A stretch of 64,000 nucleotides of DNA. Origin: Sporotomaculum syntrophicum (GTDB lineage: Bacteria; Bacillota; Desulfotomaculia; Desulfotomaculales; Desulfallaceae). Shown piece after piece: positions 43,689 through 52,854 of this stretch (position 1 is its first letter; each line of letters starts with the position of its first letter). The notes under the pieces were generated by a model, which saw nothing but the letters and a program-made list of their open reading frames with translations, was not told where the DNA came from and did not search any database. Both the position numbers and the translations under genes were made by a program. Location: assembly GCF_009932395.1 (NCBI RefSeq), contig NZ_LSRS01000003.1, forward strand, positions 841,813-905,812. Reading direction: 5' to 3'.

Positions 43689-44363
43689 ATGAAAATTATT
43701 GGTTTAAACGGAAGTCCGCGCAAATCTCAAAGCCGTACCGGGCAGTTGGTGCAGGAGATATTAAACAGTGCCGGTGCAGCAGGCGCTGAAACTGAATATC
43801 TTAACATCACCGACCTAAAGCTGGATTTTTGCATTGCCTGCGGCAAATGTCATCATATCGGTTACTGTATCCTTAAGGATGACTTTGAGCCATTGATGGA
43901 GAAAATTATTGCTGCTGACGGATTAGTGGTAGGAAGCCCGGTTTATATTTATCAAATAACTGCTCAGTTAAAAGTGTGGGTTGACCGCTTGGGCGGGCCG
44001 ACCATCCATTGCCAAAAGCTTCTTGGGAAATACGGGGCAGTGGTCTCTACCTCCGGCGGTGCCGGTGAAAATGAAACTGCCCAGTATCTAGAAGCAACTT
44101 TAATAAATACGGGCATGCAGTGCGTCGGACGCATTGCCAGCGGTATTGAGCTGGATGGTTTGCTGCCCCTTGATTCCCCTTTAATGCAAAATGCGCAAGA
44201 ATTAGGCCTTTCCCTGGTCCGAGCGATTGAGCATAAGCAGGAATTTCCTGAACAAACCCAGGTCCACCATCAATTTAGAGAATTTTTCCGGTATGTGATT
44301 AGCCAACAGCAGGAAGCCTGGAATTGGGAATATAAATACTGGCAAGAAAAGGGTTGGTTATAA
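43689..44363 (+). CDS. NAD(P)H-dependent FMN reductase / flavodoxin-like protein
   Basis: A 224-residue flavodoxin-fold protein with the FMN phosphate loop NGSPRKSQSRTG at 7-18, a C-x2-C-x4-C region (CIACGKCHHIGYC, about 48-60) characteristic of iron-sulfur flavoproteins, and GSPVYIYQITAQLKVWVDR. It most likely is an FMN-binding oxidoreductase, perhaps with a cluster formed by those Cys. Weak ribosome site (GCAGGTGCTAAGTAA ATG). Partner unknown. Confidence 0.85.
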   Translation: MKIIGLNGSPRKSQSRTGQLVQEILNSAGAAGAETEYLNITDLKLDFCIACGKCHHIGYCILKDDFEPLMEKIIAADGLVVGSPVYIYQITAQLKVWVDRLGGPTIHCQKLLGKYGAVVSTSGGAGENETAQYLEATLINTGMQCVGRIASGIELDGLLPLDSPLMQNAQELGLSLVRAIEHKQEFPEQTQVHHQFREFFRYVISQQQEAWNWEYKYWQEKGWL

Positions 44364-44391
44364 AACAGTTAGTTCCAAAGAATAACTAATC

Positions 44392-44433
44392 AACAGTCTT
44401 AGCTCGAACTTCCTTCGGACTAAGGCTGTTTAA
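44392..44433. terminator. hairpin between convergent genes
   Basis: AACAGTCTTAG and CTAAGGCTGTT pair over 11 bases (one wobble). T-runs are short; it probably separates the flavoprotein gene from mug. Confidence 0.5.
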
Positions 44434-44499
44434 TGTGAAGCATTGCCATGCTGCCAGGTTCAGCAGTTGGCCTAGTCCAATTTTTGAAAACTGACCAAA

Positions 44500-45030
44500 T
44501 CAAGGTCTACCCCGCAATAACTCCTTTAGTCCGCTGTAAATCGCTACCACATCATCTAGTTTCATACGTACCAGACCACTTGAAGAGGGGACCACAAAGT
44601 CAGTAATTCCGGGTACAACAGGTTCTTTTTGCTTACCCCAGGGTACATTACGCCGACCGCTGTACTTTTCGTATACCCCCTTGCCTACATAACACACTAC
44701 ATGTGGTTTGTAATATGCCAGCTTCCGACGCAGCTCGACTGCGCCTTTCTGATATTCCTGGGTCGTAATTTCAGCGGCTGCCCGGGTTGGACCTGACACA
44801 ATATTCGTAATACCATAGCCCAGTTGAAGTAAACCGGCATCTTCCTCCGGACTATATTTGCGCGGTGTTAACCCCGCCCTGTACAAAATATTCCAGAACC
44901 GGTTGCTCGGGTTAGCAAAGTGGTGTCCTGTTTCCGATGAGCGGAGGCTGGGATTATAACCCACAAAAATTATTTTCAAGCCTTTTTCTAGAATATCTGA
45001 TAACGGCTTTAACATATCAATATTCCCCAT
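44500..45030 (-). CDS. mug: mismatch-specific uracil/thymine DNA glycosylase
   Basis: Mug-type uracil-DNA glycosylase, 176 residues. Motif 1 GYNPSLRSSETGHHFANPSNRFW matches the G-x-NP-x-x-S-x-x-x-G-H-x-F-A-x-P-x-N-x-F-W signature of the family; motif 2 is VPSSSGL. It removes uracil or thymine opposite guanine after deamination. ATG 45030 with a weak GAATATTGATATG context; an ATG five codons on is possible. Confidence 0.92.
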   Translation of the reverse strand: MGNIDMLKPLSDILEKGLKIIFVGYNPSLRSSETGHHFANPSNRFWNILYRAGLTPRKYSPEEDAGLLQLGYGITNIVSGPTRAAAEITTQEYQKGAVELRRKLAYYKPHVVCYVGKGVYEKYSGRRNVPWGKQKEPVVPGITDFVVPSSSGLVRMKLDDVVAIYSGLKELLRGRP

Positions 45031-45288
45031 ACATAATTAAAATTACTTGACGAGCCAAGTGTCAGGCTGCTGGATAAATGCCAGATTGCCAGTTCTATAT
45101 TTTATTTTAATGCATTGAACCGGGACTAACAATAAATAATCAACATTACGGATTGTGATAGAGATTGTCTATCTAATATAAACATTTCCCCTCAACTTGC
45201 GGGCGGAGTTTATGCCAACAGGTTATATTTCATCACTATCCCCATAATCCAGTAACTATGTGTTAAAATATAATGGGTGATTAATGTA

Positions 45289-46089
45289 ATGTTATGGTTT
45301 TTGTTTAATAATAACAACATGTTGATCAAATTGAATAATAATCAAGTGGCTATCCCAGAACAGAAAGATATAACGAGGCTGGCAATTCAGATAGATAGAG
45401 AAGTTCAAATCGGCGTTTTGGAGAACTCCCCTTGTTATGCTGCAGAATTCAGTCAGGTTTCGGAAGCGCTACCGGATGGCTTTGCATACATGAGTTTAAG
45501 AAAACTATTTTTTAAAACCGGTGAGGAGGTTTTTGGCATTGCCGGGCGCGCTTATCAAATTATACACTGGATACGCACACACCAGTACTGCGGTAAATGC
45601 GGTAGTTTAATGGAAAATAAAGCTGGTGAACTGGCCAGAAAATGTCCCAACTGCGGCATGACAAGTTACCCGCGCATATCTCCTGCCGTAATCGTTGCTG
45701 TAGTTAAAGATGAGCAGCTATTAATGGCTAGCAATATAAGTTTCCCGACTAGTTTTTACAGCGTGCTGGCAGGCTTCGTTGAACCCGGAGAGACTTTAGA
45801 GGCATGTGTGCAAAGAGAAATTAAAGAGGAAGTTGGTATTGAAGTTAAAAATATCACTTACTTCGGTAGCCAGCCCTGGCCATTTCCAGACTCCCTGATG
45901 ATCGGCTTCACTGCCGAATATGCCAGCGGTGAAATTACCGTAAACAACACAGAACTAGCCACGGCGGATTGGTTTACACGCTCCCAACTGCCGGGAAATA
46001 TCCCGAACATCAAAACAATTGCCGGACGTCTGATTGAGTGGTTTTTACAGGGGGGTACACATGGACTATACTCAAATAATAAAAGATGA
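45289..46089 (+). CDS. nudC: NADH pyrophosphatase (NudC)
   Basis: A 266-residue Nudix enzyme that hydrolyses NADH to NMNH and AMP and can remove NAD caps from RNA. A zinc ribbon CGKCG ... CPNCG (about 104-126) and the Nudix box GFVEPGETLEACVQREIKEEVGI are both intact, followed by the SQPWPFPDSLM motif specific for NudC. ATG 45289 has GGGTGA 8 bases upstream and is preferred to a GTG four codons earlier. It overlaps alkD by 29 bases, so the pair is coupled. Confidence 0.93.
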   Translation: MLWFLFNNNNMLIKLNNNQVAIPEQKDITRLAIQIDREVQIGVLENSPCYAAEFSQVSEALPDGFAYMSLRKLFFKTGEEVFGIAGRAYQIIHWIRTHQYCGKCGSLMENKAGELARKCPNCGMTSYPRISPAVIVAVVKDEQLLMASNISFPTSFYSVLAGFVEPGETLEACVQREIKEEVGIEVKNITYFGSQPWPFPDSLMIGFTAEYASGEITVNNTELATADWFTRSQLPGNIPNIKTIAGRLIEWFLQGGTHGLYSNNKR

Positions 46090-46774
46090 ATTGCAGCATT
46101 ATGCTGATCCCAAGAAAGCAGAATACTTGCCAAGGTTCTTTAAGGCTCACCCCGGTGGTTATGGTGCCGGGGATAGCTTTATCGGGGTTACTGTGCCTAA
46201 TCAGAGGAAAGTTGCTAAAAAGTATTATCAGCAAATACCCTTAGAGCAACTAGTGCAACTGCTCCATGCTCCCGTACATGAGTACAGGTTAACAGCGTTA
46301 TTGCTACTGGTTTACAAATTTGGGAAGCTAACCGCCGAGCGGGATAAACAAGCTGTTGTTGATTTTTACTTGGCCAATACCCAGTATATTAACAACTGGG
46401 ACCTGGTAGATAGCTCAGCAGATAAAATTCTTGGCGCTTACCTGCTGGATAAGGATAAAGAAATTTTGTATAAGTTAGCCAACTCCAACAACCTGTGGCA
46501 ACAAAGGATAGCGATTATGGCCACTTATTACTTTATCAAGCAAAACAGGTTTGATGAAACCTTGAAAATTGCCGAGATGCTGTTAAACCACCAGCATGAT
46601 TTAATACATAAGGCAGTGGGCTGGATGTTAAGGGAGATTGGCAACAGGGATTTTGCCGTTGAGTTCAATTTTCTACAGGTACACTACCGGCAAATGCCCA
46701 GAACAATGCTGCGGTATGCTATAGAGAAATTCGAAGAGGTACTGCGCCAGCAATTCTTAAAAGGTATGGTTTAA
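46061..46774 (+). CDS. DNA alkylation repair enzyme, AlkD-like
   Basis: A 237-residue all-helical HEAT-repeat protein of the AlkD family, which removes bulky or positively charged alkylated bases. Typical features are GDSFIGVTVPNQRKVAKKYY, INNWDLVDSSADKI and WQQRIAIMATYYFIK. ATG 46061 lies inside the end of nudC after CAGGGGGGT. Its 3' end overlaps the convergent phosphoribosyltransferase gene by 4 bases. Confidence 0.9.
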   Translation: MDYTQIIKDELQHYADPKKAEYLPRFFKAHPGGYGAGDSFIGVTVPNQRKVAKKYYQQIPLEQLVQLLHAPVHEYRLTALLLLVYKFGKLTAERDKQAVVDFYLANTQYINNWDLVDSSADKILGAYLLDKDKEILYKLANSNNLWQQRIAIMATYYFIKQNRFDETLKIAEMLLNHQHDLIHKAVGWMLREIGNRDFAVEFNFLQVHYRQMPRTMLRYAIEKFEEVLRQQFLKGMV

Positions 46775-47409
46775 TGCCGTATAATTTGCTTAACTTCTTC
46801 ATCAGTAACCTGGTCAAAGTTGGCATAAAACTGTCCGACTGCATAAAAAGGCTCCGGCACCAGGGGGCAGACCACCTCATCCACCTCGGTACTGAGCATA
46901 TCAATTACCTCAGCCGGCGCCACCGGTACTGCTAAAATTGTCTTATGTGGCTTGAATATTTTTTTAATGGACATGATAGCGGCTCGGGTGGTAAAGCCAG
47001 TGGCAATACCATCATCAACAATAATCACCGTTTTGCCTGTATATTCAGGGTATTCAGTATTACCTCGATATTCTTGCATTCTTCTTTTGATTTCTTTTAT
47101 TTCTTGCTTGATAAAATCACTAATGGCCCCTTTGCCGGTAAACTGCAACAGCTGTTTATTTTCGGTTAACAGAACTGTGCCGTCCTGAGTTACTGCCCCA
47201 ATGGCAACCTCCGGATTAAAGGGCGCGCCAATTTTTCTGGGGATGATAATATCCAGCGGCAGCCTTAGCTCTTCCGCAACTTGAGCAGCCGTCACTACTC
47301 CTCCCCTTGGTATAGCCATAATCACGCCATCAGCAATATCCTTTTCTTTTAAAATACCAGCAAGCACCGCACCGGCATGAATCCTGTCTTGGTAAATATA
47401 ATTTTCCAC
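46771..47409 (-). CDS. phosphoribosyltransferase-like protein
   Basis: A 212-residue type I phosphoribosyltransferase-fold protein. The PRPP-binding loop is VIIVDDGIATGFTTRAA (about 124-140), and MAIPRGGVVTAAQVAEEL near residue 32 is the substrate side. Homologues are annotated only as predicted phosphoribosyltransferases; substrate unknown. GTG 47409 follows TTGGAGGGA, better than longer frames that add a hydrophobic stretch. Preceded upstream by a terminator that isolates it from the sigma-54 activator. Confidence 0.88.
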   Translation of the reverse strand: MENYIYQDRIHAGAVLAGILKEKDIADGVIMAIPRGGVVTAAQVAEELRLPLDIIIPRKIGAPFNPEVAIGAVTQDGTVLLTENKQLLQFTGKGAISDFIKQEIKEIKRRMQEYRGNTEYPEYTGKTVIIVDDGIATGFTTRAAIMSIKKIFKPHKTILAVPVAPAEVIDMLSTEVDEVVCPLVPEPFYAVGQFYANFDQVTDEEVKQIIRH

Positions 47410-47549
47410 AAAAATTCCCTCCAATTTTTGTAGAGTAATAGCAAGGTTAATAAATACAATTAGAAGTTTATGTATTTTACCATTAAAATATATATATTTT
47501 GAAAATTTATGCACAACATTAGCAAATACTATCTATAGACATCTACGAA

Positions 47550-47585
47550 ATAAATCGCTGGCAAGAACCTGACCAGCGATTTTCT
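47550..47585 (-). terminator. rho-independent terminator
   Basis: Stem AAATCGCTGG/CCAGCGATTT with an 11-base loop, then ATTTCG leftward. Ends the sigma-54 activator 47599-49293; TTTTC on the other side could work rightward as well. Confidence 0.75.
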
Positions 47586-47598
47586 AAGCGCTATCTTA

Positions 47599-49293
47599 CT
47601 AATAGATTTTATACCTGTTTAACTTTTTATACAGCCCTGCCCGGGATATGCCTAGCATAGCGGCGGTCCGGTTTTTATTACCCGCACAGGCTTCCAAAGC
47701 ATCTAAAATAGCTTCCCGCTCAATATCTTCCACAAGCTTCGACAGCCCGCCTTTATGGCGTTTCCCCTTCAGCCTTCGACTATTTTGCATATAAAGGGGT
47801 AAATGTTCCTTACGGATGATATCACCATCGATAATATTAAAGGCCCTTTCAATTACATTTTCGAGTTCCCGGAGATTTCCCGGCCACCGCTGGTTTTTGA
47901 AAATTTCAATGACCTCTTTATCCGCCCCGGAAACATGTAGGCCGAAATCTTCATTAAACCGTTTAATAAAATAATTAACCAGCAGTTCAATGTCTTCAAT
48001 CCGACTGCGCAGTGGCGGAATATTCAGGGTAACTACATTAATCCGATAGTACAGATCCTCACGGAATTCTCCGTTAATAATCATTTCCTCCAGGTTGCGG
48101 TTTGTAGCGGCAATAACCCGCACATCCACCCTACGAGTTCTGGTATCCCCTAGGCGCTCTATCTCTTTTTCCTGAAGCACGCGCAGCAGCTTAGCCTGCA
48201 TCATCAAGGGCATATCACCGATTTCATCAAGAAAAATTACTCCTTTGTCGGCGAACTCAAATTTTCCCATATGCCCGCCCTTTTGAGCGCCGGTGAAAGC
48301 GCCTTCGTTATAACCAAACAACTCAGATTCAAGCAGTGTTTCCGGAATCGCTGCGCAGTTTACCCGAACAAACGGGCTCTGGCTACGGCCACTTTCGCTA
48401 TGAATAGCCCGGGCAAAGAGTTCCTTCCCTGTACCGCTTTCCCCCCTGAGTAGCACAGTGGAATTGCTTTGAGCCACCCTTTTAACAGTTTCTTTGAGGG
48501 CAATAAACCCGGGACTTTGGCCAATAATGCGGTCGCAAATGGATGGTACCCGCTGCCTATAGGAAATTCCCTCCCGACGGTATTCTTGCAAGTTACGCTG
48601 TTTCTGCGTTTTAGTCGCTAGAGCTTTATCAGCAGTTTTAAGGGAAACAATACCTAGCGCACCAATAATATGCCCGTCCTTTTTGATGGGCATCCGGTTA
48701 GCTGTAATTTCGTAACCATTTAAGTTCGTAACATAGCCGTGCTCGGTTTCACCATCCTCTATTGACCGGCTAAATATTGGGACGCCTTGATAAATCTTTT
48801 GCACGTGTTGACCTACTAAATCCTGCACCTTTTTACCAAAGAGACTGGCAAAAGGCTGGTTAACCATGGTAATAATATAGTCTCTATCAATAGCAATGAT
48901 ACCATCGTTGGATAACTCCAGAATATTGGCCAGAGTTTCTTTAAGTCCGAATGTATTTTCAACATTTGAAGTTTCGGTAATATCTTGAATTACCGTTACC
49001 GCTCCAGCCATTCGGCCCTTATTGAACACGGGGCTGCAATTGGAGAGGTAGATTCTGCCATTTAGCACAAACTGGCGCCCCAACTGAGGATGGCCACCTA
49101 ACAGAACGTCTAACAAGCCGGTTTTCGGTAAATATTTATGTACCGGCTGCCCTTTGAGCAACCGAACCGGTAGTCCAAAGAATTTTTCCACCTGGTAATT
49201 GCCGTAAATGATTAAGCCTTCAACGTTCACAGCCAGCACCGCATTGCTTGATGAGTCAATAATGTCTTCAAGTTTGAGCTTTGCAGTTCCCAA
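47599..49293 (-). CDS. sigma-54 activator with two PAS domains
   Basis: A 564-residue enhancer-binding protein: PAS domains at about 8-110 and 118-220, AAA+ domain with Walker A GESGTGKE, GAFTGA loop, Walker B VIFLDEIGDMP, and a C-terminal Fis helix-turn-helix (NKNRTAAMLGISRAGLYKKL). PAS domains suggest sensing of a small ligand, redox state or heme inside the cell. TTG start at 49293, 7 bases after TTTGGTG; this start is only moderately supported. It is divergent from the DUF2520 gene, and GG-N10-GC promoter candidates lie at 49495, 51459 and 57471. Confidence 0.92.
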   Translation of the reverse strand: MGTAKLKLEDIIDSSSNAVLAVNVEGLIIYGNYQVEKFFGLPVRLLKGQPVHKYLPKTGLLDVLLGGHPQLGRQFVLNGRIYLSNCSPVFNKGRMAGAVTVIQDITETSNVENTFGLKETLANILELSNDGIIAIDRDYIITMVNQPFASLFGKKVQDLVGQHVQKIYQGVPIFSRSIEDGETEHGYVTNLNGYEITANRMPIKKDGHIIGALGIVSLKTADKALATKTQKQRNLQEYRREGISYRQRVPSICDRIIGQSPGFIALKETVKRVAQSNSTVLLRGESGTGKELFARAIHSESGRSQSPFVRVNCAAIPETLLESELFGYNEGAFTGAQKGGHMGKFEFADKGVIFLDEIGDMPLMMQAKLLRVLQEKEIERLGDTRTRRVDVRVIAATNRNLEEMIINGEFREDLYYRINVVTLNIPPLRSRIEDIELLVNYFIKRFNEDFGLHVSGADKEVIEIFKNQRWPGNLRELENVIERAFNIIDGDIIRKEHLPLYMQNSRRLKGKRHKGGLSKLVEDIEREAILDALEACAGNKNRTAAMLGISRAGLYKKLNRYKIY

Positions 49294-49494
49294 TGTTTAC
49301 ACCAAACCTTTTCTGTGTGATAAAAGTAGACATTGTTCACATTCGCCGGACACAACTAAAAAACCTGCCTTGGAACAACAACAACTGAAATTTTGCCTTA
49401 TTAAGCCCTTTCCGCCTAGTTTATACCTAAGCTGACAGTTATAGTCTAACCACATCCTTTTGGATTCAAGTACATTTTAATTAGAAAACATTAT

Positions 49495-49510
49495 TGGCAT
49501 GAAATTTGCC
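49495..49510 (+). promoter_or_regulatory. candidate sigma-54 promoter of the DUF2520 gene
   Basis: TGGCAT-GAAAT-TTGCC: GG at 49496-49497 and GC at 49508-49509, ten bases apart as required for -24/-12. It is 64 bases before the start codon. The site is also a near-palindrome (TTGGCA/TTGCCAA). Confidence 0.55.
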
Positions 49511-49573
49511 AAATCTTGCCCCCTGCATGGATATGTGATAAAATTCCCCCAGATCGAATAAAGGAGCAACAAC

Positions 49574-50446
49574 ATGACAAAACCATCTATTGCCTTTATC
49601 GGGACTGGCAAGGTAGGCTCGGCCCTAGCTATTTTGTTGCAAGCCAAAGGTTACCCCGTTACCGCCGTAGCCAGCTTAAACCGGTCATCGGCTGAGCAGC
49701 TGGCCAGCCAGTTGAATTGCCCTGTGTTGAGCAACCATGAGGCAGCAGCTAGGGCTGAGTTAGTTTTTATTACCACCCCCGACCGCAATATTGCTTCCGT
49801 AGCCGCCGAGATTGCAGGAGCCGGCGTTCTGCGGCCAAGTCAAATTGTAGTGCACACCAGCGGAGCTCATTCGGCAGATGAACTAACGGGTGTCCGGGAA
49901 ACAGGCGCACTGGCGGTTAGCATTCACCCGCTGCAGTCCTTCGCCGAAGTTCAGGCCGCGATGAAAAACTTGCCCGGTTCGTACTTTGCCCTGGAAGGTG
50001 ATGAAAAGGCCTTGCCCCTAGCCAGGCAAGTGGTTGAGGACCTGAACGGCAAATGGTTCACTATTTCCGCCGCCGACAAACCCATTTACCACGCTGCGGC
50101 CTGCATTGCCTCCAATTATCTAGTATCGCTAATGCACTTTGCTACCGTATTATACACAAAATTCGGGCTAGGTCCCCAAGAGGCATTTGCAGCTTTATAT
50201 CCATTGGTGCAAGGGACGGTAGCCAATATCACTAAGGTAGGTCCAACACAAGCGCTGACCGGGCCGGTAGCCAGAGGCGACTCCCCCACTATTGCCGGAC
50301 ACATCAGAGCCCTGCAGGAACATGATCCCCAGTTGCAGGAGCTATACTGCATCTTGGGTGAATACACCATCAAGGTAGCCCTGGAAAAAGGCGGTATCAC
50401 CGCACCACAAGGCGAAGAACTATATAAAATCTTCCGACAAAAATAG
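49574..50446 (+). CDS. Rossmann-fold protein, DUF2520 family
   Basis: A 290-residue NAD(P)-binding protein: dinucleotide loop FIGTGKVGSALA at 9-20, TTPDRNIASVA, then the DUF2520 C-terminal helical domain (IYHAAACIASNYLVSLMH, LTGPVARGDSPTIAGH). Resembles ketopantoate or pyrroline carboxylate reductases, and is often found near pantothenate genes, but none is seen here. Likely an oxidoreductase with unknown substrate. AAAGGAGCAACA before the ATG. Possible sigma-54 control. Confidence 0.85.
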   Translation: MTKPSIAFIGTGKVGSALAILLQAKGYPVTAVASLNRSSAEQLASQLNCPVLSNHEAAARAELVFITTPDRNIASVAAEIAGAGVLRPSQIVVHTSGAHSADELTGVRETGALAVSIHPLQSFAEVQAAMKNLPGSYFALEGDEKALPLARQVVEDLNGKWFTISAADKPIYHAAACIASNYLVSLMHFATVLYTKFGLGPQEAFAALYPLVQGTVANITKVGPTQALTGPVARGDSPTIAGHIRALQEHDPQLQELYCILGEYTIKVALEKGGITAPQGEELYKIFRQK

Positions 50447-50631
50447 GTCTTTAAAAACGGGTTTTTAATCATGCGCTCGAGACCAGCAGCACAGCGTTTA
50501 ATGTGCCTGGTCTGATGCAAATACGCCAGACAAAGCTTTTGCTCGGAGGTTAACTCAACCAGCACCTTGCTTTCTACCTAAGCAGCAGTTATCCTCACAC
50601 CCCATTTGTTAACGTACTTATGAAATGCGAA

Positions 50632-50665
50632 AAAGCCTCTTGCAGCACAGGCAGAAAGAGGCTTT
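50632..50665. terminator. bidirectional-type terminator
   Basis: Stem AAAGCCTCTT/AAGAGGCTTT with a 14-base loop between convergent genes; A-run before and a short T/A-rich run after. Confidence 0.65.
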
Positions 50666-50727
50666 GAATTTTAAATACCAGGTTTGAGCCGCGACACTTT
50701 CGGGTAAAATCATATTTGTGATTAAGC

Positions 50728-51150
50728 TTATTGGCTTTTTTCCATTTGTTCAAATAAAATATCCTTGAATTTTGCCCGATCCGCCGGATTAATTAAAATT
50801 TCATTAATTTTGGTAAGTGTACGGCCCTTATAGGAAGCAACCAGGATTTTCCCTTTAGCGGCCGTAATACCGCCAATCTCACTGAAAGGTATTTCCTTTA
50901 CACCGGACAAGCTTTTAACATATAAACAGCGCTCGGTAATAATATATTTTCTTGTTACCGCGGGAAGATAAAAAGTAATTAGATCCATAAAAGCAAATAA
51001 TCCGAATACGCTAAAAAACCTGGTCCAGGACCAGACATAAAAAATCGCAAAGATCAGATTCAACGATATACCGACAATCATAATTCTTTTCAGATCTACG
51101 ATAAAAGGCGGTTGTGTAGTCTCAAACAATATGTTTTCTTGAATATCCAC
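50728..51150 (-). CDS. membrane protein with PH-like domain
   Basis: A 140-residue protein with two hydrophobic spans (about 22-60, IMIVGISLNLIFAIFYVW and FFSVFGLFAFMDLITFYL) followed by a beta-rich domain YIITERCLYVKSLSGVKEIPFSEIGGI, which fits the bacterial PH-like domain of YdbT/YcxB-type membrane proteins. Role unknown. The GTG at 51150 has GAGGTGA 5 bases upstream; the earlier GTG at 51159 lies within that site. Confidence 0.75.
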   Translation of the reverse strand: MDIQENILFETTQPPFIVDLKRIMIVGISLNLIFAIFYVWSWTRFFSVFGLFAFMDLITFYLPAVTRKYIITERCLYVKSLSGVKEIPFSEIGGITAAKGKILVASYKGRTLTKINEILINPADRAKFKDILFEQMEKSQ

Positions 51151-51369
51151 CAGGCTCACCTCAAATTATAGTATAATTGCTAATAATTCGGCGCAGCGCA
51201 TAAAAATCCTGTTTCAAAAATTATTACTCCAAAACCGGTTTGAATTACGGGTAAAAACTGCAGATTATTCCCACAATATATTATAGCTACCCAAGGCCAA
51301 GCCAGCATGCTATAATAACACTGTTTGTATATAGGCTGGATACATACTGTTGCTAAGCTGCAGATTGTT

Positions 51370-51405
51370 TATGCAAAAACGCATACAATTATGCAAATAT
51401 GCATC
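51370..51405. promoter_or_regulatory. candidate enhancer sites
   Basis: Two dyads 20 bases apart: TATGCAAAAACGCATA (51370-51385) and TATGCAAATATGCAT (51390-51404). They are 60-90 bases upstream of the sigma-54 promoter, a normal distance for binding of an activator such as the one encoded at 47599. Confidence 0.6.
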
Positions 51406-51458
51406 AGGATATTATATGTTTCGCTAGCTTTATTGTTTAAAACCTGGTTTTAAACTAC

Positions 51459-51474
51459 TGGCATGAATGTTGCT
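51459..51474 (+). promoter_or_regulatory. sigma-54 promoter of the biotin carrier operon
   Basis: TGGCAT-GAATG-TTGCT, close to the consensus TGGCAC-N5-TTGCA, with GG and GC ten bases apart (51460-51461, 51472-51473). Confidence 0.7.
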
Positions 51475-51618
51475 TAAGTAGTATATCAGTCAGGTGTGTT
51501 TTATTTTTGCGATAAGGAAGGGGATTTCCCGACATAATAATAGTAAGAGACATGCATTTGTCCTTACCAGGTAAGTTTTTTTGTTTTTTTAATATCAGAG
51601 GAAAGGAGGAGTTATATA

Positions 51619-51831
51619 ATGGCAAACGTTAACGCCCCGATGGCTGGAAAATTAATCTCCGTTGATGTAAAAGTTGGAGATACCGTTAAGAAAAATGATC
51701 CCGTAGCTACTCTGGAGGCCATGAAAATGCAAATTAAAGTATTTGCACCGGCTGATGGTAAAGTAGCAGAAATTAAAGCTGAAGCTGGTGCCAACATTGA
51801 CCCTTCAGTAGTAATCATGACTCTGGAGTAA
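51619..51831 (+). CDS. biotin carboxyl carrier protein of a decarboxylase
   Basis: A 70-residue biotin-attachment domain with the biotinylated Lys in LEAMKM (about residue 35) and no Ala/Pro linker, so shorter than the carrier (gamma) subunits of methylmalonyl-CoA or glutaconyl-CoA decarboxylases. It would carry CO2 from a carboxyltransferase to the membrane beta subunit encoded at 52855. No carboxyltransferase gene is adjacent. GAAAGGAGGAG before the ATG. Transcribed from a sigma-54 promoter candidate. Confidence 0.9.
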   Translation: MANVNAPMAGKLISVDVKVGDTVKKNDPVATLEAMKMQIKVFAPADGKVAEIKAEAGANIDPSVVIMTLE

Positions 51832-51867
51832 TTTTTTGTTTTTTTTACGGCCGGAGTAAAGAAAAAA

Positions 51868-51937
51868 ATGTGTCGGCCGTCTTCGCGGGACCCCTTCCTT
51901 ATCTAACACCTGCGCGACGGCCGTCAACATTTTTTTA
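51868..51937 (+). terminator. partial terminator between carrier and TerC genes
   Basis: A long hairpin (ATGT, CGGCCG, CGCG arms against CGCG, CGGCCG, ACAT) followed by seven T. It may cut most transcripts after the carrier gene, raising carrier over membrane subunits. Confidence 0.65.
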
Positions 51938-51966
51938 AAATTAAAACCTAGGGGAGGTGTGCCTTA

Positions 51967-52710
51967 GTGGAATTTTTGCAGTCGGCAGCATTTTGGAGCG
52001 GTTTAGCGCAAATTTGCCTCATTAATTTGATTTTAAGCGGGGACAATGCGGTTGTTATTGCCCTTGCCTCCAGAAATCTGCCGCCCAAACCAAGAAAGTT
52101 AGCTATCCTTATTGGTAGCGGCGCAGCTATTGTTCTGCGTGTTATTTTAACTCTTGTGGCCGCTTATCTGCTTAACTTCCCATATCTACAAGCCATCGGC
52201 GGCGTGCTGTTGATTTACATCGGCATTAAGCTGCTTACAGATGAAGAAGGCGAGGAGGACATGGAGGCGTCCAGTAACATTGCGACAGCCGTTAAAACCA
52301 TTGTTATCGCCGATTTGATCATGAGCCTGGATAATGTGCTTGCTGTGGCGGCTATTGCCAAAGCGGCAGGCGGAGAGCACTATATGATTTTAGTTGGTTT
52401 AGGTCTAGCGATCAGTATTCCGATTATTATTGGTGGCAGTCAGTTGCTGGTCTGGGTAATGAATAAGTTTCCACCCTTTGTCTATATCGGCGCCGGTTTA
52501 ATCGGCTATGCTGCCGGAGAAATGTTTGTCGGCGACAAAAGACTTGGACCGATTTTATTTGGGAATGCGGAAACAGGCACCCATGGTCTAATGCCTCATA
52601 GCTTGGAATGGACGATTCCGGCGTTTGTTGTGTTGTTAGTTGTCGGCGTAGGCTGGTGGATACGCAAGAGAAGAGTGGCAGCCGTTGAGGGAAATGATTT
52701 CAGTCAATAA
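51967..52710 (+). CDS. TerC family membrane protein
   Basis: Integral membrane protein of 247 residues with about seven spans and the paired acidic motifs of the family, LSGDNAVVIALA near 24 and MSLDNVLAVAAIA near 116. Related proteins (YjbE/YkoY type) export manganese or work with secreted metalloproteins. Its place between biotin carrier and decarboxylase beta subunit is unusual. GTG start after AGGGGAGGTG. No yybP-ykoY type manganese riboswitch is visible upstream. Confidence 0.85.
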   Translation: MEFLQSAAFWSGLAQICLINLILSGDNAVVIALASRNLPPKPRKLAILIGSGAAIVLRVILTLVAAYLLNFPYLQAIGGVLLIYIGIKLLTDEEGEEDMEASSNIATAVKTIVIADLIMSLDNVLAVAAIAKAAGGEHYMILVGLGLAISIPIIIGGSQLLVWVMNKFPPFVYIGAGLIGYAAGEMFVGDKRLGPILFGNAETGTHGLMPHSLEWTIPAFVVLLVVGVGWWIRKRRVAAVEGNDFSQ

Positions 52711-52854
52711 TATTGGCAGTGTTTTACGAACTTATATATAGGTTATTGATCCTTAGTTGTGTTTTTGTTAAGTTTCACAAATTGGGCGGTTACCGATAAC
52801 TAACTGGTTGTTATATTAGTTTTATTTTTTACTGAGGGGAGTGGTAATAACGAC

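Larger units (their letters stand above)
51151..51618. other. long regulatory region of the biotin carrier operon
   Basis: About 470 bases without a gene. It holds two adjacent dyads (51370-51405), a -24/-12 promoter (51459-51474) and then about 130 bases of leader with GAAAGGAGGAG just before the ATG. Confidence 0.6.

Noticed and set aside
51832-51966. yybP-ykoY manganese riboswitch in front of the TerC gene
   Set aside because: TerC genes often have one, but the conserved elements are absent; the region folds as a terminator instead.
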